Counted from the first letter of the stretch, positions 1 to 4,999 are shown. The stretch: DNA of 5,160 nucleotides from Actinomycetes bacterium (GCA_023388385.1 JAEWGK010000216.1:1-5160); one strand, 5' to 3'. The notes: a model not told the origin generated them from the sequence alone. Translations and numbers: made by a program.

Positions 1-503
1 GCCGCGAGCTGTCCACCCGCATCGCGGAGGAGCTCGGCGTCACCGGCGTCCTGGCCGTCGAGCTGTTCGAAACCCGCGACGAGGCCGGCCGGCCGGACAT
101 CGCCGTCAACGAGCTGGCCATGCGCCCACACAACACCGGCCACTGGACCCAGGACGGCTGCGTGACCTCCCAGTTCGAGCAGCACCTCCGCGCCGTCCTC
201 GACGGCCCGCTGGGCTCGACCGAACCGACCGCCGCCGTCACCGTCATGGCCAACACCCTCGGCGCCGACCGGGATCCGGACCAGCCCGTCGCGGAACGCT
301 TCGCCGCGGTCCAGCGCCGCTTCCCGCACGCGAAGATCCACTGGTACGGCAAGAGCCACCGCCCCGGCCGCAAGCTGGGCCACGTCAACGTCACCGGCGC
401 CGACGCCTCCCCGGAGGGCATCGCCCGCACCCGCCGGGAGGCGGAGCTCGCCGCCGGCTACATCGTCACCGCCACCTGGGCCGACGGCTGGACCGGCGCC
501 TGA
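1..503 (+). CDS. purK: 5-(carboxyamino)imidazole ribonucleotide synthase, C-terminal part (PurK), 5' end outside the window
   Basis: This ATP-grasp enzyme uses ATP and bicarbonate to convert AIR to N5-CAIR in cytosolic de novo purine synthesis. The frame is open from base 3 to the TGA at 501-503, giving 166 residues, so the N-terminal part of a protein that usually has about 370-400 residues is missing. The family signature is clear: [18 protein letters not shown], with the Asn-Glu pair at 108-113 in the usual metal-binding place of the ATP-grasp fold, then [11 protein letters not shown]. The C-terminal part has [19 protein letters not shown], the small C-terminal domain typical of PurK. An internal ATG at 120 is not the start, because homology continues upstream of it. 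purE follows after 53 nt on the same strand, and its enzyme uses the PurK product. Identification is from recognised motifs. Confidence 0.96.
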   Translation, partial: RELSTRIAEELGVTGVLAVELFETRDEAGRPDIAVNELAMRPHNTGHWTQDGCVTSQFEQHLRAVLDGPLGSTEPTAAVTVMANTLGADRDPDQPVAERFAAVQRRFPHAKIHWYGKSHRPGRKLGHVNVTGADASPEGIARTRREAELAAGYIVTATWADGWTGA

Positions 504-519
504 GGCGCCCCGCGGCGCC
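495..519 (+). repeat. Three GGCGCC palindromes around the purK stop codon
   Basis: GGCGCC occurs at 495-500, 504-509 and 514-519, with the TGA of purK between the first two. Since each copy is self-complementary, any two can pair, for example 504-509 with 514-519 across a 4-nt loop. There is no T tract. It could be a small hairpin that affects mRNA between purK and purE, or simply a result of high GC content. Confidence 0.35.
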
Positions 520-556
520 CCCACCCGCCCCACCACCGCACGAAGGATACGGACAC

Positions 557-1069
557 ATGGACAACGTCACCGGCCCGCTCGTGGGCCTCATCATGGGCAG
601 CGACTCTGACTGGCCGACGATGCGCCCGGCCGCCGAGGCCCTCGCGGAGTTCGGCGTGCCGTTCGAGGTCGGCGTCGTCAGCGCCCACCGCACGCCCGAC
701 CGCATGCTCGAGTACGCGAAGACCGCCGCCGACCGGGGACTGCGGTGCATCATCGCCGGCGCCGGCGGGGCCGCCCACCTGCCCGGCATGGTCGCCGCGG
801 CGACCCCGCTGCCCGTCATCGGCGTGCCGCGCCCGCTGGAGAACCTCGAGGGCGTCGACTCCCTGCTGTCCATCGTGCAGATGCCGGGCGGCGTGCCCGT
901 GGCGACGGTCGGCGTCGGCCAGGCGAAGAACGCCGGCCTGCTCGCGGTGCGCATCCTGTCCGCCGGCCACCCGGAGCTCATCGCGGCCATGAAGAAGTAC
1001 CAGGAGGACATGCGCGACCAGGTCCTGGAGAAGGATCGCCGTCTGCGCGAGTCGCTCATGGGGGAGTAG
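557..1069 (+). CDS. purE: N5-carboxyaminoimidazole ribonucleotide mutase, catalytic subunit (PurE class I)
   Basis: PurE moves the carboxylate of N5-CAIR to carbon, forming CAIR, the step after PurK in purine synthesis. The 170-residue length is normal for a bacterial class I PurE. Visible motifs are the phosphate-binding [10 protein letters not shown] at residues 13-22, SAHRTP at 42-47 whose His44 matches the catalytic histidine of the family, the [12 protein letters not shown] loop at 67-78, and [17 protein letters not shown] at 105-121. The ATG at 557 is preceded by GAAGGA at 542-547 with a 9-nt spacer, which supports this start. It lies 53 nt after purK and is probably cotranscribed with it. 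PurE normally forms an octamer. The need for PurK beside it fits the two-enzyme bacterial route rather than direct carboxylation by class II PurE. Confidence 0.98.
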   Translation: MDNVTGPLVGLIMGSDSDWPTMRPAAEALAEFGVPFEVGVVSAHRTPDRMLEYAKTAADRGLRCIIAGAGGAAHLPGMVAAATPLPVIGVPRPLENLEGVDSLLSIVQMPGGVPVATVGVGQAKNAGLLAVRILSAGHPELIAAMKKYQEDMRDQVLEKDRRLRESLMGE

Positions 1070-1094
1070 CGGGGGACGCGCGGGCGGGCCGGCG

Positions 1095-1120
1095 CCGGGT
1101 CCTGCCGACGCTAGACCCGG
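1095..1120. terminator. Weak hairpin between the convergent purE and TIGR03089 genes
   Basis: CCGGGTC at 1095-1101 pairs with GACCCGG at 1114-1120, a 7-bp GC-rich stem with a 12-nt loop. It sits in the 41-nt gap between two convergent genes and runs over the last codons of the minus-strand gene. No T tract follows on either strand, so it is only a possible bidirectional stop; Rho-dependent ending is as likely. Confidence 0.25.
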
Positions 1121-1827
1121 GCCGCGTTCTCCATCTCCGCGACGGCGGCCACACGGTCCGCGTCCCCGCCGCGGACGACGACGACCGATCCCCCCGACGC
1201 CCAGGCCATGAGCACGCCGGAGACCCAGGCGTCGGCGTCGAGGCGGCCAGCGTCGTCAAGCCACCCGCGCGTGAGCAGGCGCGCGCGGTCGTTGCAGCGC
1301 TCGCGGGCCAGCGCCCGCGCGCCGTCGCCGAGCTGCCGGACGGACCGGCCGCCGAACAGCGGCTGGTCGGGGTCGGGGCCGGGGCCGGCGTAGGCGTCGC
1401 CGTACATCCGCACGGCCGGCCCGAAGTCGATGACGCCGGGCGGCAGGTCCAGCCCACATTCGACGACGCCGCGGCCGAAGGCGTCGTCCGTCACCGCGGA
1501 CAGTACGGCATCGGGGGCCTTCTCCTCCCACGCCGACAGGCGGTCGAGGGAGGTGAAGACGGCGAGGGGATCGTCGTCGGAAAGCTCCACGCCGGCGCGT
1601 GCGGCGCCGAGCACGATGCACGCGGCGGGCCACGTCAGCGGCAGATCGACCCAGGCGCGGTCGCCGGGCTCCAGGTCGAACTCGTCATGGAGCATGTTGG
1701 CGACTTTCGAGGCCCAGTTGTCCAGGGTCGCGGCGTTGAGGTCGGTGCGCCCGCCGGTCGTCTCGTCGTAGCACGTGAGACGCGGGGTCGACGGGTCGGT
1801 GTCCAGGAGGTGCTTCAGGAGATCCAC
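1111..1827 (-). CDS. TIGR03089 family protein (AMP-binding-like N-terminal domain), function unknown
   Basis: The 238-residue product resembles the actinobacterial TIGR03089 family, which looks like the N-terminal part of ANL superfamily adenylating enzymes. Residues about 15-80 show this: RLTCYDETTGGRTDLN, then a helix TLDNWASKVANMLHDEF, LEPGDRAWVDLP at 52-63, and AACIVLGAARAGV at 68-80. The rest diverges, and I see no P-loop of the type SGTTG or the later catalytic motifs of an adenylate-forming enzyme, so the protein is probably not an active ligase. WVSGVLMAWASGGSVVVV near 201-218 is hydrophobic. The start is GTG at 1825-1827, without a good Shine-Dalgarno sequence but with a -10-like hexamer 8 nt upstream, suggesting a leaderless mRNA. 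It converges on purE. In other actinobacteria the family lies near cell-envelope genes, but no role is established from this window. Confidence 0.85.
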   Translation of the reverse strand: MDLLKHLLDTDPSTPRLTCYDETTGGRTDLNAATLDNWASKVANMLHDEFDLEPGDRAWVDLPLTWPAACIVLGAARAGVELSDDDPLAVFTSLDRLSAWEEKAPDAVLSAVTDDAFGRGVVECGLDLPPGVIDFGPAVRMYGDAYAGPGPDPDQPLFGGRSVRQLGDGARALARERCNDRARLLTRGWLDDAGRLDADAWVSGVLMAWASGGSVVVVRGGDADRVAAVAEMENAARV

Positions 1828-1835
1828 GCCACCCG

Positions 1836-1841
1836 ATCGTA
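1836..1841 (-). promoter_or_regulatory. -10 hexamer TACGAT of a probable leaderless promoter for the TIGR03089 gene
   Basis: On the minus strand TACGAT fits the actinobacterial TANNNT pattern and ends 8 nt before the GTG start at 1827. A transcript would begin at or within a base or two of the start codon. No clear -35 is visible. The lack of a Shine-Dalgarno sequence in the 8-nt gap agrees with leaderless translation, which is common in actinobacteria. Confidence 0.5.
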
Positions 1842-1851
1842 GCGATGGACC

Positions 1852-1919
1852 GGGTTGCGCCGCCGCAGCGAGGGGTGGGCGGCGCCCGCACGTCCGCGAG
1901 GAAAGGGTTGCGCCGCCGC
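1852..1919. repeat. 15-bp direct repeat GGGTTGCGCCGCCGC, two copies
   Basis: The identical 15 bp occur at 1852-1866 and 1905-1919, 53 bp apart from start to start, filling both ends of the 97-bp gap between the transporter stop and the TIGR03089 start. On the minus strand the inner copy overlaps the place where the -35 of the TACGAT promoter would be. Two sites could serve as operators for a regulator, or may be leftovers of a small local duplication. The 38-bp stretch between them has only short GC-rich pairs and no clear terminator. Confidence 0.6.
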
Positions 1920-1924
1920 TCCCG

Positions 1925-2851
1925 CTACCCCAGGAGGGCGGCGATGGCGAGGATGACGGGGACGCAGGCGAGCGTCGTCACGAACCCGGAGTCGCGGGCC
2001 TGCACGGACCCGATGCCGTAGCGCAGCGAGAACGTGAACACGTTCTGCGCCGTCGGCAGGGCGGCGACCACGACGACGGCCAGCAGCGCGGTGCCCTCCA
2101 GACCGAAGGCCATGCCCGCCAGCCACGCGAACAGCGGGTGCGCCGTGAGCTTCAGCGCCGACGACATCATGACCGCGCGCCGCGGCGAGATGCCCTTTCG
2201 CAGCACCGGGGCGCCGTACATGCTGATGCCGAACGTCAGCAGCGCCATCGGCACGGCGGCCTGGCCGAGCATCTCCAGCGGGTTCATGATGAGCGCCGGC
2301 GGATCGAACGGCAGGTGCCCGAGCGTGAGTCCGCCGATGGCGCCGAGGGCCATCGGGTTGCGCAGCGGCGACATGACGACCGAGCGCCAGTCGATGCGCC
2401 CGTGCCGGGACGTCAGCACGTCCAGCACGGTGAGGGTGGCGGGGGAGTAGATGCCGATCTGGAACAGCAGCGCCGGCACCACCACCAGCGGGTCACCGAG
2501 CACCGCGGCGGCGATGGGCACGCCGAGGTTGGCGACGTTGTTGTAGCTCGCGGCCATGCCGCCGACGACGCGCTCCGCGCCGCGCTGCCCCAGCAGCAGG
2601 TACGCCAGCACGTGGTAGACGGCGGCCGCGCCGAGCGCCGAGATCGCCGCGACGGCCAGCGGGACGCCGAGGACGTGCGAGGTGTCGGTCGTCGCCAGCG
2701 TGTGGATGAGCATCGCCGGCAGCGCCACCCAGAACACGATGAGGTTGAGGGCCGCGCCGCCGCCCTTCGGCAGGATTCCCGACTTCCCGACGAACCAGCC
2801 CGCCAGGACGATGAGCGCCACCGATGCGAAGCCGGACAGGATGTCGGTCAC
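1925..2851 (-). CDS. AEC family transporter (auxin efflux carrier / Mem_trans type permease)
   Basis: This 308-residue protein is a cytoplasmic membrane carrier of the AEC family, whose bacterial members often export or exchange organic acids; the substrate here cannot be read. About ten hydrophobic segments are visible, near residues 4-22, 34-52, 63-87, 95-118, 120-146, 164-178, 193-213, 226-250, 252-275 and 290-308. The family pattern is present: NVANLGVP at 105-112 in the fourth segment, and PTAQNVFTF at 266-274 in the ninth, both with the helix-breaking Pro and polar Asn typical of the carrier core. Two five-helix halves fit the known inverted-repeat fold. Length is normal. The GTG start at 2849-2851 is supported by an AAGGAGG 9 nt upstream. 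It reads toward the TIGR03089 gene across 97 nt, and readthrough is possible, but that gene seems to have its own promoter. Confidence 0.93.
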   Translation of the reverse strand: MTDILSGFASVALIVLAGWFVGKSGILPKGGGAALNLIVFWVALPAMLIHTLATTDTSHVLGVPLAVAAISALGAAAVYHVLAYLLLGQRGAERVVGGMAASYNNVANLGVPIAAAVLGDPLVVVPALLFQIGIYSPATLTVLDVLTSRHGRIDWRSVVMSPLRNPMALGAIGGLTLGHLPFDPPALIMNPLEMLGQAAVPMALLTFGISMYGAPVLRKGISPRRAVMMSSALKLTAHPLFAWLAGMAFGLEGTALLAVVVVAALPTAQNVFTFSLRYGIGSVQARDSGFVTTLACVPVILAIAALLG

Positions 2852-2860
2852 TGGTCGGTG

Positions 2861-2867
2861 CCTCCTT
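2861..2867 (-). promoter_or_regulatory. Ribosome binding site AAGGAGG of the AEC transporter gene
   Basis: The minus strand reads AAGGAGG, a full match to the anti-Shine-Dalgarno sequence, with 9 nt before the GTG at 2851. This decides the GTG start over any later ATG in the frame. Confidence 0.85.
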
Positions 2868-2907
2868 CGCGTCAGGGGTCACGTCTGGGTGCGGTCCGCG
2901 CGGGTTC

Positions 2908-2913
2908 AGGATA
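2908..2913 (-). promoter_or_regulatory. -10 hexamer TATCCT, candidate promoter of the AEC transporter gene
   Basis: GCTATCCTGAAC on the minus strand contains TATCCT, a TANNNT -10. Transcription would begin near 2901 and give a leader of about 50 nt. The expected -35 position (about 2931-2936) reads GTCGTC, a poor match, and lies in the foot of the 2931-2977 hairpin. Confidence 0.45.
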
Positions 2914-2930
2914 GCCCGCCCCGGACACGG

Positions 2931-2977
2931 GACGACCCCGCGTCCCGGGCCCTTGCGGGGCGGGATGCGGGGTCGTC
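2931..2977 (-). terminator. Strong hairpin downstream of rpsR, likely end of the rpmB-rpmG-rpsN-rpsR operon
   Basis: The arms 2931-2947 and 2961-2977 form 17 pairs, all Watson-Crick except one G-T pair at the 12th position. The 13-nt apex can add a small CCC/GGG stem. The hairpin starts about 83 nt after the rpsR stop on the minus strand. No T tract follows, as is usual for actinobacterial intrinsic terminators. There is no known gene ending from the other side, so I assign it to the ribosomal operon, although the stem is symmetrical and could act both ways. Confidence 0.7.
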
Positions 2978-3060
2978 AGCGCTGTTGTCCGCACTATCCG
3001 CGGTCCGTGGCATCGGACTCGCCAGGTGCGGCCAGCGCCAAAGCAGCCGTCGGGGCCGTT

Positions 3061-3312
3061 TTAGCGGCTGGTGAACGGCAGCAGGGCCATCTCGCGGGCG
3101 TTCTTCACCGCGGTGGCGACCTGACGCTGCTGCTGCGGGGTCAGGCCGGTGACGCGGCGGGAGCGGATCTTGCCGCGGTCGGAGATGAACTGGCGGAGCA
3201 GGTTGATGTCCTTGTAGTCGACCTTCTCGACGCCGGCGGCCTTGAGCGGGTTCTTCTTCGGGCGGCGGGACTGCTCCATCCGCGCCTTCTTGGAGGAGTG
3301 GTTGCGCTTCAT
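3061..3312 (-). CDS. rpsR: 30S ribosomal protein S18 (zinc-independent form)
   Basis: This 83-residue protein is S18 of the 30S platform, where it pairs with S6. The conserved core is [20 protein letters not shown] at residues 33-52, followed by [12 protein letters not shown] and [13 protein letters not shown] at 68-80. No cysteine is present, so it is the C-minus form; C-plus forms have a cysteine-containing motif before the YKD core. The frame is open 26 codons further upstream, but the ATG at 3310-3312 is the start: homology begins here, and AAGGGG lies 8 nt before it. It is the last gene of the four-gene minus-strand set, 13 nt after rpsN. A second rpsR in the usual rpsF-ssb-rplI place may exist elsewhere in the genome but cannot be seen here. 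Confidence 0.97.
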   Translation of the reverse strand: MKRNHSSKKARMEQSRRPKKNPLKAAGVEKVDYKDINLLRQFISDRGKIRSRRVTGLTPQQQRQVATAVKNAREMALLPFTSR

Positions 3313-3320
3313 GTGAGTTT

Positions 3321-3326
3321 CCCCTT
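3321..3326 (-). promoter_or_regulatory. Ribosome binding site AAGGGG of rpsR, overlapping the rpsN stop
   Basis: The minus strand reads TAAAGGGG, so the first A of the site belongs to the rpsN TAA stop (3326-3328). The spacer to the ATG at 3312 is 8 nt. This selects the 83-residue S18 over a 109-residue upstream extension in the same frame, and suggests translational coupling to rpsN. Confidence 0.8.
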
Positions 3327-3631
3327 TACCAGCTGGACTTACGGACGCCCGGGAGCTCGCCGCGGTGGGCCATCTCGCGGACGCGGACACGGGACAGGCC
3401 GAACTTGCGCAGGTAGCCGCGCGGACGGCCGTCGGCGGCGTCGCGGTTGCGGACGCGGACCGGGGAGGCGTCGCGGGGCTGGCGGTTCAGCTCGTACTGC
3501 GCGTCCATGCGATCCTCGTCGGAGGTCTCGGGGGACTTGATGATGCGCTTGAGCTCCTGGCGGCGCTCCGCGTAGCGGGCGACGATTTCCTTGCGCTGCT
3601 CGTTCTTGGCGATCTTGGACTTCTTGGCCAT
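3326..3631 (-). CDS. rpsN: 30S ribosomal protein S14 (zinc-independent, long form)
   Basis: S14 binds 16S rRNA in the 30S head. The 101-residue length and the absence of cysteine mark the long C-minus form; the zinc form is about 61 residues with two CxxC pairs. Conserved parts are [16 protein letters not shown] at 48-63, [20 protein letters not shown] at 68-87 and [11 protein letters not shown] at 91-101. In the places where zinc forms have Cys, this protein has Asp, Ser and Val. The ATG at 3629-3631 has GAGGAG at 3641-3646 with a 9-nt spacer; that site lies inside the end of rpmG, whose stop is only 3 nt upstream of this start. Such packing suggests coupled translation. From family knowledge, corynebacteria may lack an rpsN in the spc operon, in which case this would be the main S14; this needs the rest of the genome. 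Confidence 0.97.
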   Translation of the reverse strand: MAKKSKIAKNEQRKEIVARYAERRQELKRIIKSPETSDEDRMDAQYELNRQPRDASPVRVRNRDAADGRPRGYLRKFGLSRVRVREMAHRGELPGVRKSSW

Positions 3632-3634
3632 GAC

Positions 3635-3799
3635 TTATCGCTCCTCGCGGAATTCGACGTGCTTGCGGGCAATCGGGTCGTACTTCTTCAGGGTGATGCG
3701 ATCCGGGTTGTTCCGCTTGTTCTTCCGCGTGACGTACGTGTAGCCGGTGCCCGCGGTGGACTTCAGCTTGATGATCGGGCGGATGTCATTGCGCGCCAT
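3635..3799 (-). CDS. rpmG: 50S ribosomal protein L33 (zinc-independent form)
   Basis: L33 is a small protein of the 50S E-site region. This 54-residue product starts [20 protein letters not shown] and ends [17 protein letters not shown]. The family pattern [18 protein letters not shown] is at residues 18-35. Where zinc-binding L33 has CxxC near residue 40, here it reads YDPIARKH, so no metal site remains. The ATG at 3797-3799 directly follows the rpmB TAA at 3800-3802 with no base between (TAAATG), and GAGGGGAG at 3809-3816 within rpmB can serve as its ribosome binding site. The length is usual. Confidence 0.96.
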   Translation of the reverse strand: MARNDIRPIIKLKSTAGTGYTYVTRKNKRNNPDRITLKKYDPIARKHVEFREER

Positions 3800-4036
3800 T
3801 TAGATCTTCTCCCCTCGCGCGCGGATCTCGGCCACGACGGCCTCGATGCCACGCTTGTCGATGGTCTTCATGCCCTTCGGGGACACGTTCAGGGTGATCG
3901 TGCGCCCCTCGGAGGGGAGGTAGTACTTCTTGCGCTGGACGTTGGGGTTCCAGCGGCGCGAGGTGCGCCGGTGGGAGTGGGAGACGGTCTTGCCGAAGCT
4001 CGGCTTCCGCCCCGTGACCTGGCAATAGGCCGACAT
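3800..4036 (-). CDS. rpmB: 50S ribosomal protein L28 (zinc-independent form)
   Basis: L28 lies near the E site and the 50S/30S interface. The 78-residue product has [20 protein letters not shown] at the start, [19 protein letters not shown] at 21-39, and the C-terminal [20 protein letters not shown] at 54-73, all typical of the family. It has one cysteine only (Cys5); the zinc form has CxxC there, and here the second position is Thr8. It is the first gene of the minus-strand ribosomal operon. The ATG at 4034-4036 is preceded by AAAGGA at 4043-4048 with a 6-nt spacer. A longer open frame runs upstream through the intergenic region but shows no L28 homology and is not used. Confidence 0.97.
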   Translation of the reverse strand: MSAYCQVTGRKPSFGKTVSHSHRRTSRRWNPNVQRKKYYLPSEGRTITLNVSPKGMKTIDKRGIEAVVAEIRARGEKI

Positions 4037-4075
4037 GGGCTTTCCTTTGCTTTTCAGCGCCCCCGTCCTCACGTG

Positions 4076-4119
4076 GTGCCGCACCGGGTCCGCCGCGTCC
4101 CGGTGTACCGGGTGCCGCA
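4076..4119 (-). promoter_or_regulatory. Hairpin and short direct repeat in the rpmB 5' leader
   Basis: CACCGGG at 4082-4088 pairs with CCCGGTG at 4099-4105 across a 10-nt loop. The second arm can alternatively pair with ACCGGG at 4107-4112 in a tight hairpin, so two exclusive structures are possible. GGTGCCGCA is repeated at 4076-4084 and 4111-4119. The element lies 40-83 nt before the rpmB start, inside the predicted leader of about 148 nt. A role in control of the ribosomal operon is an inference. Confidence 0.35.
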
Positions 4120-4190
4120 GGGCGTGCTCGGGGCGCCGACGTGCGGTGCACGGGGCGTCAAACGAATAATTCAGACAACAGCGAGAATCG

Positions 4191-4226
4191 AGCATACAGA
4201 CCCACCCCCGCGTTCTCCTAATCGCC
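4191..4226 (-). promoter_or_regulatory. Candidate promoter of the rpmB-rpmG-rpsN-rpsR operon
   Basis: On the minus strand GGCGATTAGG (4226-4217) is followed by exactly 20 nt and TATGCT (4196-4191), a TANNNT -10. Transcription would start near 4184, about 148 nt before rpmB. TTAGGA, 19 nt upstream of the -10, is a weak -35. The main support is that the same arrangement exists on the other strand for rpmE2. Confidence 0.5.
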
Positions 4227-4282
4227 TGCACATCGCGCCGTGGCTCCGCGGACCCGTGCCCGTGCGCGCGGGGGCGATTAGG
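4217..4282. repeat. Perfect 10-bp inverted repeat in the divergent ribosomal promoter region
   Basis: CCTAATCGCC at 4217-4226 and GGCGATTAGG at 4273-4282 are perfect inverted copies separated by 46 bp. The similarity extends outward: 26 of 36 positions match between 4191-4226 read on the minus strand and 4273-4308 read on the plus strand, including a shared CGCGGG block and the outer TAT..T hexamers. It is therefore more likely a pair of promoter or operator modules than a hairpin. Confidence 0.75.
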
Positions 4283-4308
4283 GAATCGCGGGTGCGGTGC
4301 CGTATCGT
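4273..4308 (+). promoter_or_regulatory. Candidate promoter of the rpmE2-rpmF operon
   Basis: GGCGATTAGG (4273-4282), 20 nt, then TATCGT (4303-4308), a TANNNT -10. Predicted start near 4315, about 220 nt before rpmE2. TTAGGG at 4278-4283 would be a weak -35 with a 19-nt spacer. It mirrors the minus-strand promoter exactly in spacing. Confidence 0.5.
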
Positions 4309-4314
4309 CGACGC

Positions 4315-4534
4315 CAGCGTCATCGCCGACGCGCGATCCGTCATGCCGCATTGCGGCCCCGCCAGCCGGGGTCCGCGCGGGAGGGCGGGCCGCCACCGCC
4401 CCCAGGGGGACGGGCGCCGGCGGTGCGGCATGCAATCGACACCCAACTCGGGCACGACCCGGGCCGCGGGGACCTCCCCGCCATCGTCGCCCGGGACCGA
4501 CCCGTAGTTCAATCCTGAGGGACATCGAGAACAC
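4315..4534 (+). ncRNA. Structured 5' leader of rpmE2, candidate ribosomal protein leader RNA
   Basis: Several stems follow each other in the predicted leader. GCGTC 4317-4321 pairs with GACGC 4328-4332 at the 5' end. CATGCCGCA 4342-4350 pairs perfectly with TGCGGCATG 4424-4432, enclosing 73 nt in which CCCGCC 4358-4363 can pair with GGCGGG 4384-4389. Next is a two-part hairpin: CCCGGGC 4458-4464 with GCCCGGG 4489-4495, and inside it GCGGGG 4466-4471 with CCCCGC 4476-4481 closed by an ACCT loop. The last stem ends about 20 nt before the weak Shine-Dalgarno GAGGGA (4518-4522 region). Leader RNAs bound by L31 have been proposed for Actinobacteria and Corynebacteriaceae; whether this fits such a consensus I cannot check. 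High GC content makes chance stems common, but the 9-bp stem and nested hairpin are stronger than expected background. Confidence 0.45.
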
Positions 4535-4804
4535 ATGAAGAAGGACATCCACCCCGACTACCACCCGGTGGTCTTCCAGGACGCGGGCACCGGCACGCAG
4601 TTCCTGACCCGCTCCACGGCGACGTCGCCGCGCACCGTGCAGTGGGAGGACGGCAACGAGTACCCGCTCATCGTCGTCGACGTGACCTCCGAGTCGCACC
4701 CGTTCTGGACCGGCGCCCAGCGCGTCATGGACACCGCGGGCCGCGTCGAGAAGTTCCAGCGCCGGTACGGCAACCGCGTCCGCCGCTCCAAGAAGACCAA
4801 CTAG
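4535..4804 (+). CDS. rpmE2: 50S ribosomal protein L31 type B (zinc-independent)
   Basis: L31 bridges the 50S central protuberance and the 30S head. The 89-residue product starts [20 protein letters not shown] and has the type B features: QFLTRSTA at 22-29, [18 protein letters not shown] at 43-60 and [11 protein letters not shown] at 69-79. It has no cysteine, while type A L31 binds zinc through cysteines near residues 16 and 37-40. The ATG at 4535 has only a weak Shine-Dalgarno, GAGGGA around 4518-4522 with a 12-nt spacer. It is the first gene of the plus-strand pair and is followed after 21 nt by rpmF. A long structured leader upstream suggests post-transcriptional control. Type B copies are often induced under zinc shortage by Zur, but no clear Zur box is visible here. 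Confidence 0.97.
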   Translation: MKKDIHPDYHPVVFQDAGTGTQFLTRSTATSPRTVQWEDGNEYPLIVVDVTSESHPFWTGAQRVMDTAGRVEKFQRRYGNRVRRSKKTN

Positions 4805-4825
4805 CCCAGAGGAGGGTTATCCGAG

Positions 4826-4999
4826 ATGGCAGTTCCGAAGCGCCGCATGTCGCGGGCCAACACCCGTACCCGTCGTTCGCAGTGGAAGGCCGACAACACG
4901 GCCCTCCAGGAGGTCAAGATCGACGGCCGGGTCCACCTGATCCCGCGCCGCCTGGTCAAGGCCGCCCAGCTGGGCCTCGTGGACGTCGAGCAGTACTAG
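4826..4999 (+). CDS. rpmF: 50S ribosomal protein L32 (zinc-independent form)
   Basis: This short gene codes for 57 residues starting [20 protein letters not shown], the nearly invariant N-terminus of bacterial L32, a 50S protein near the peptidyl-transferase exit side. The C-terminal part, [20 protein letters not shown], is the actinobacterial cysteine-free version; zinc forms have two CxxC pairs after residue 30. The ATG at 4826 has a strong ribosome binding site, GAGGAGGG at 4809-4816, with a 9-nt spacer, and lies 21 nt after the rpmE2 stop. The TAG is at 4997-4999. It is the last gene of its operon and a strong hairpin follows. Confidence 0.97.
   Translation: MAVPKRRMSRANTRTRRSQWKADNTALQEVKIDGRVHLIPRRLVKAAQLGLVDVEQY

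Noticed and set aside
745..1842. 365-codon plus-strand open frame overlapping purE and the TIGR03089 gene
   Set aside because: It is out of frame with purE and antisense to the next gene; low-complexity composition.
1775..2914. 379-codon plus-strand open frame opposite the transporter
   Set aside because: The product is almost only Arg, His, Gly, Asp and Ala, with no family pattern, while the minus strand gives a clear membrane transporter.
3044..3070. CAGCCG/CGGCTG inverted repeat over the rpsR stop as a terminator
   Set aside because: Only 6 bp with a 15-nt loop that includes the stop codon; the 2931-2977 hairpin is a far better terminator.
3313..3390. 26-residue N-terminal extension of S18
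   Set aside because: The frame is open, but the extension is the out-of-frame end of rpsN, lacks S18 homology, and a good ribosome site precedes the ATG at 3312.
4155..4200. AT-rich island with GAATAATTC as a possible Zur box
   Set aside because: The actinobacterial Zur consensus is a longer palindrome of the TGAAAATGATTTTCA type. The short GAAT-A-ATTC symmetry here does not extend and matches it poorly.
3365..4507. 380-codon plus-strand open frame opposite the ribosomal genes
   Set aside because: It lies antisense to rpsN, rpmG and rpmB, whose identities are certain. Long open shadows are expected at this GC content.
4037..4699. Long upstream extension of the rpmB frame on the minus strand, reaching into rpmE2
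   Set aside because: It crosses the whole intergenic region and overlaps rpmE2 antisense; composition is arginine- and glycine-rich noise and L28 homology begins only at 4036.
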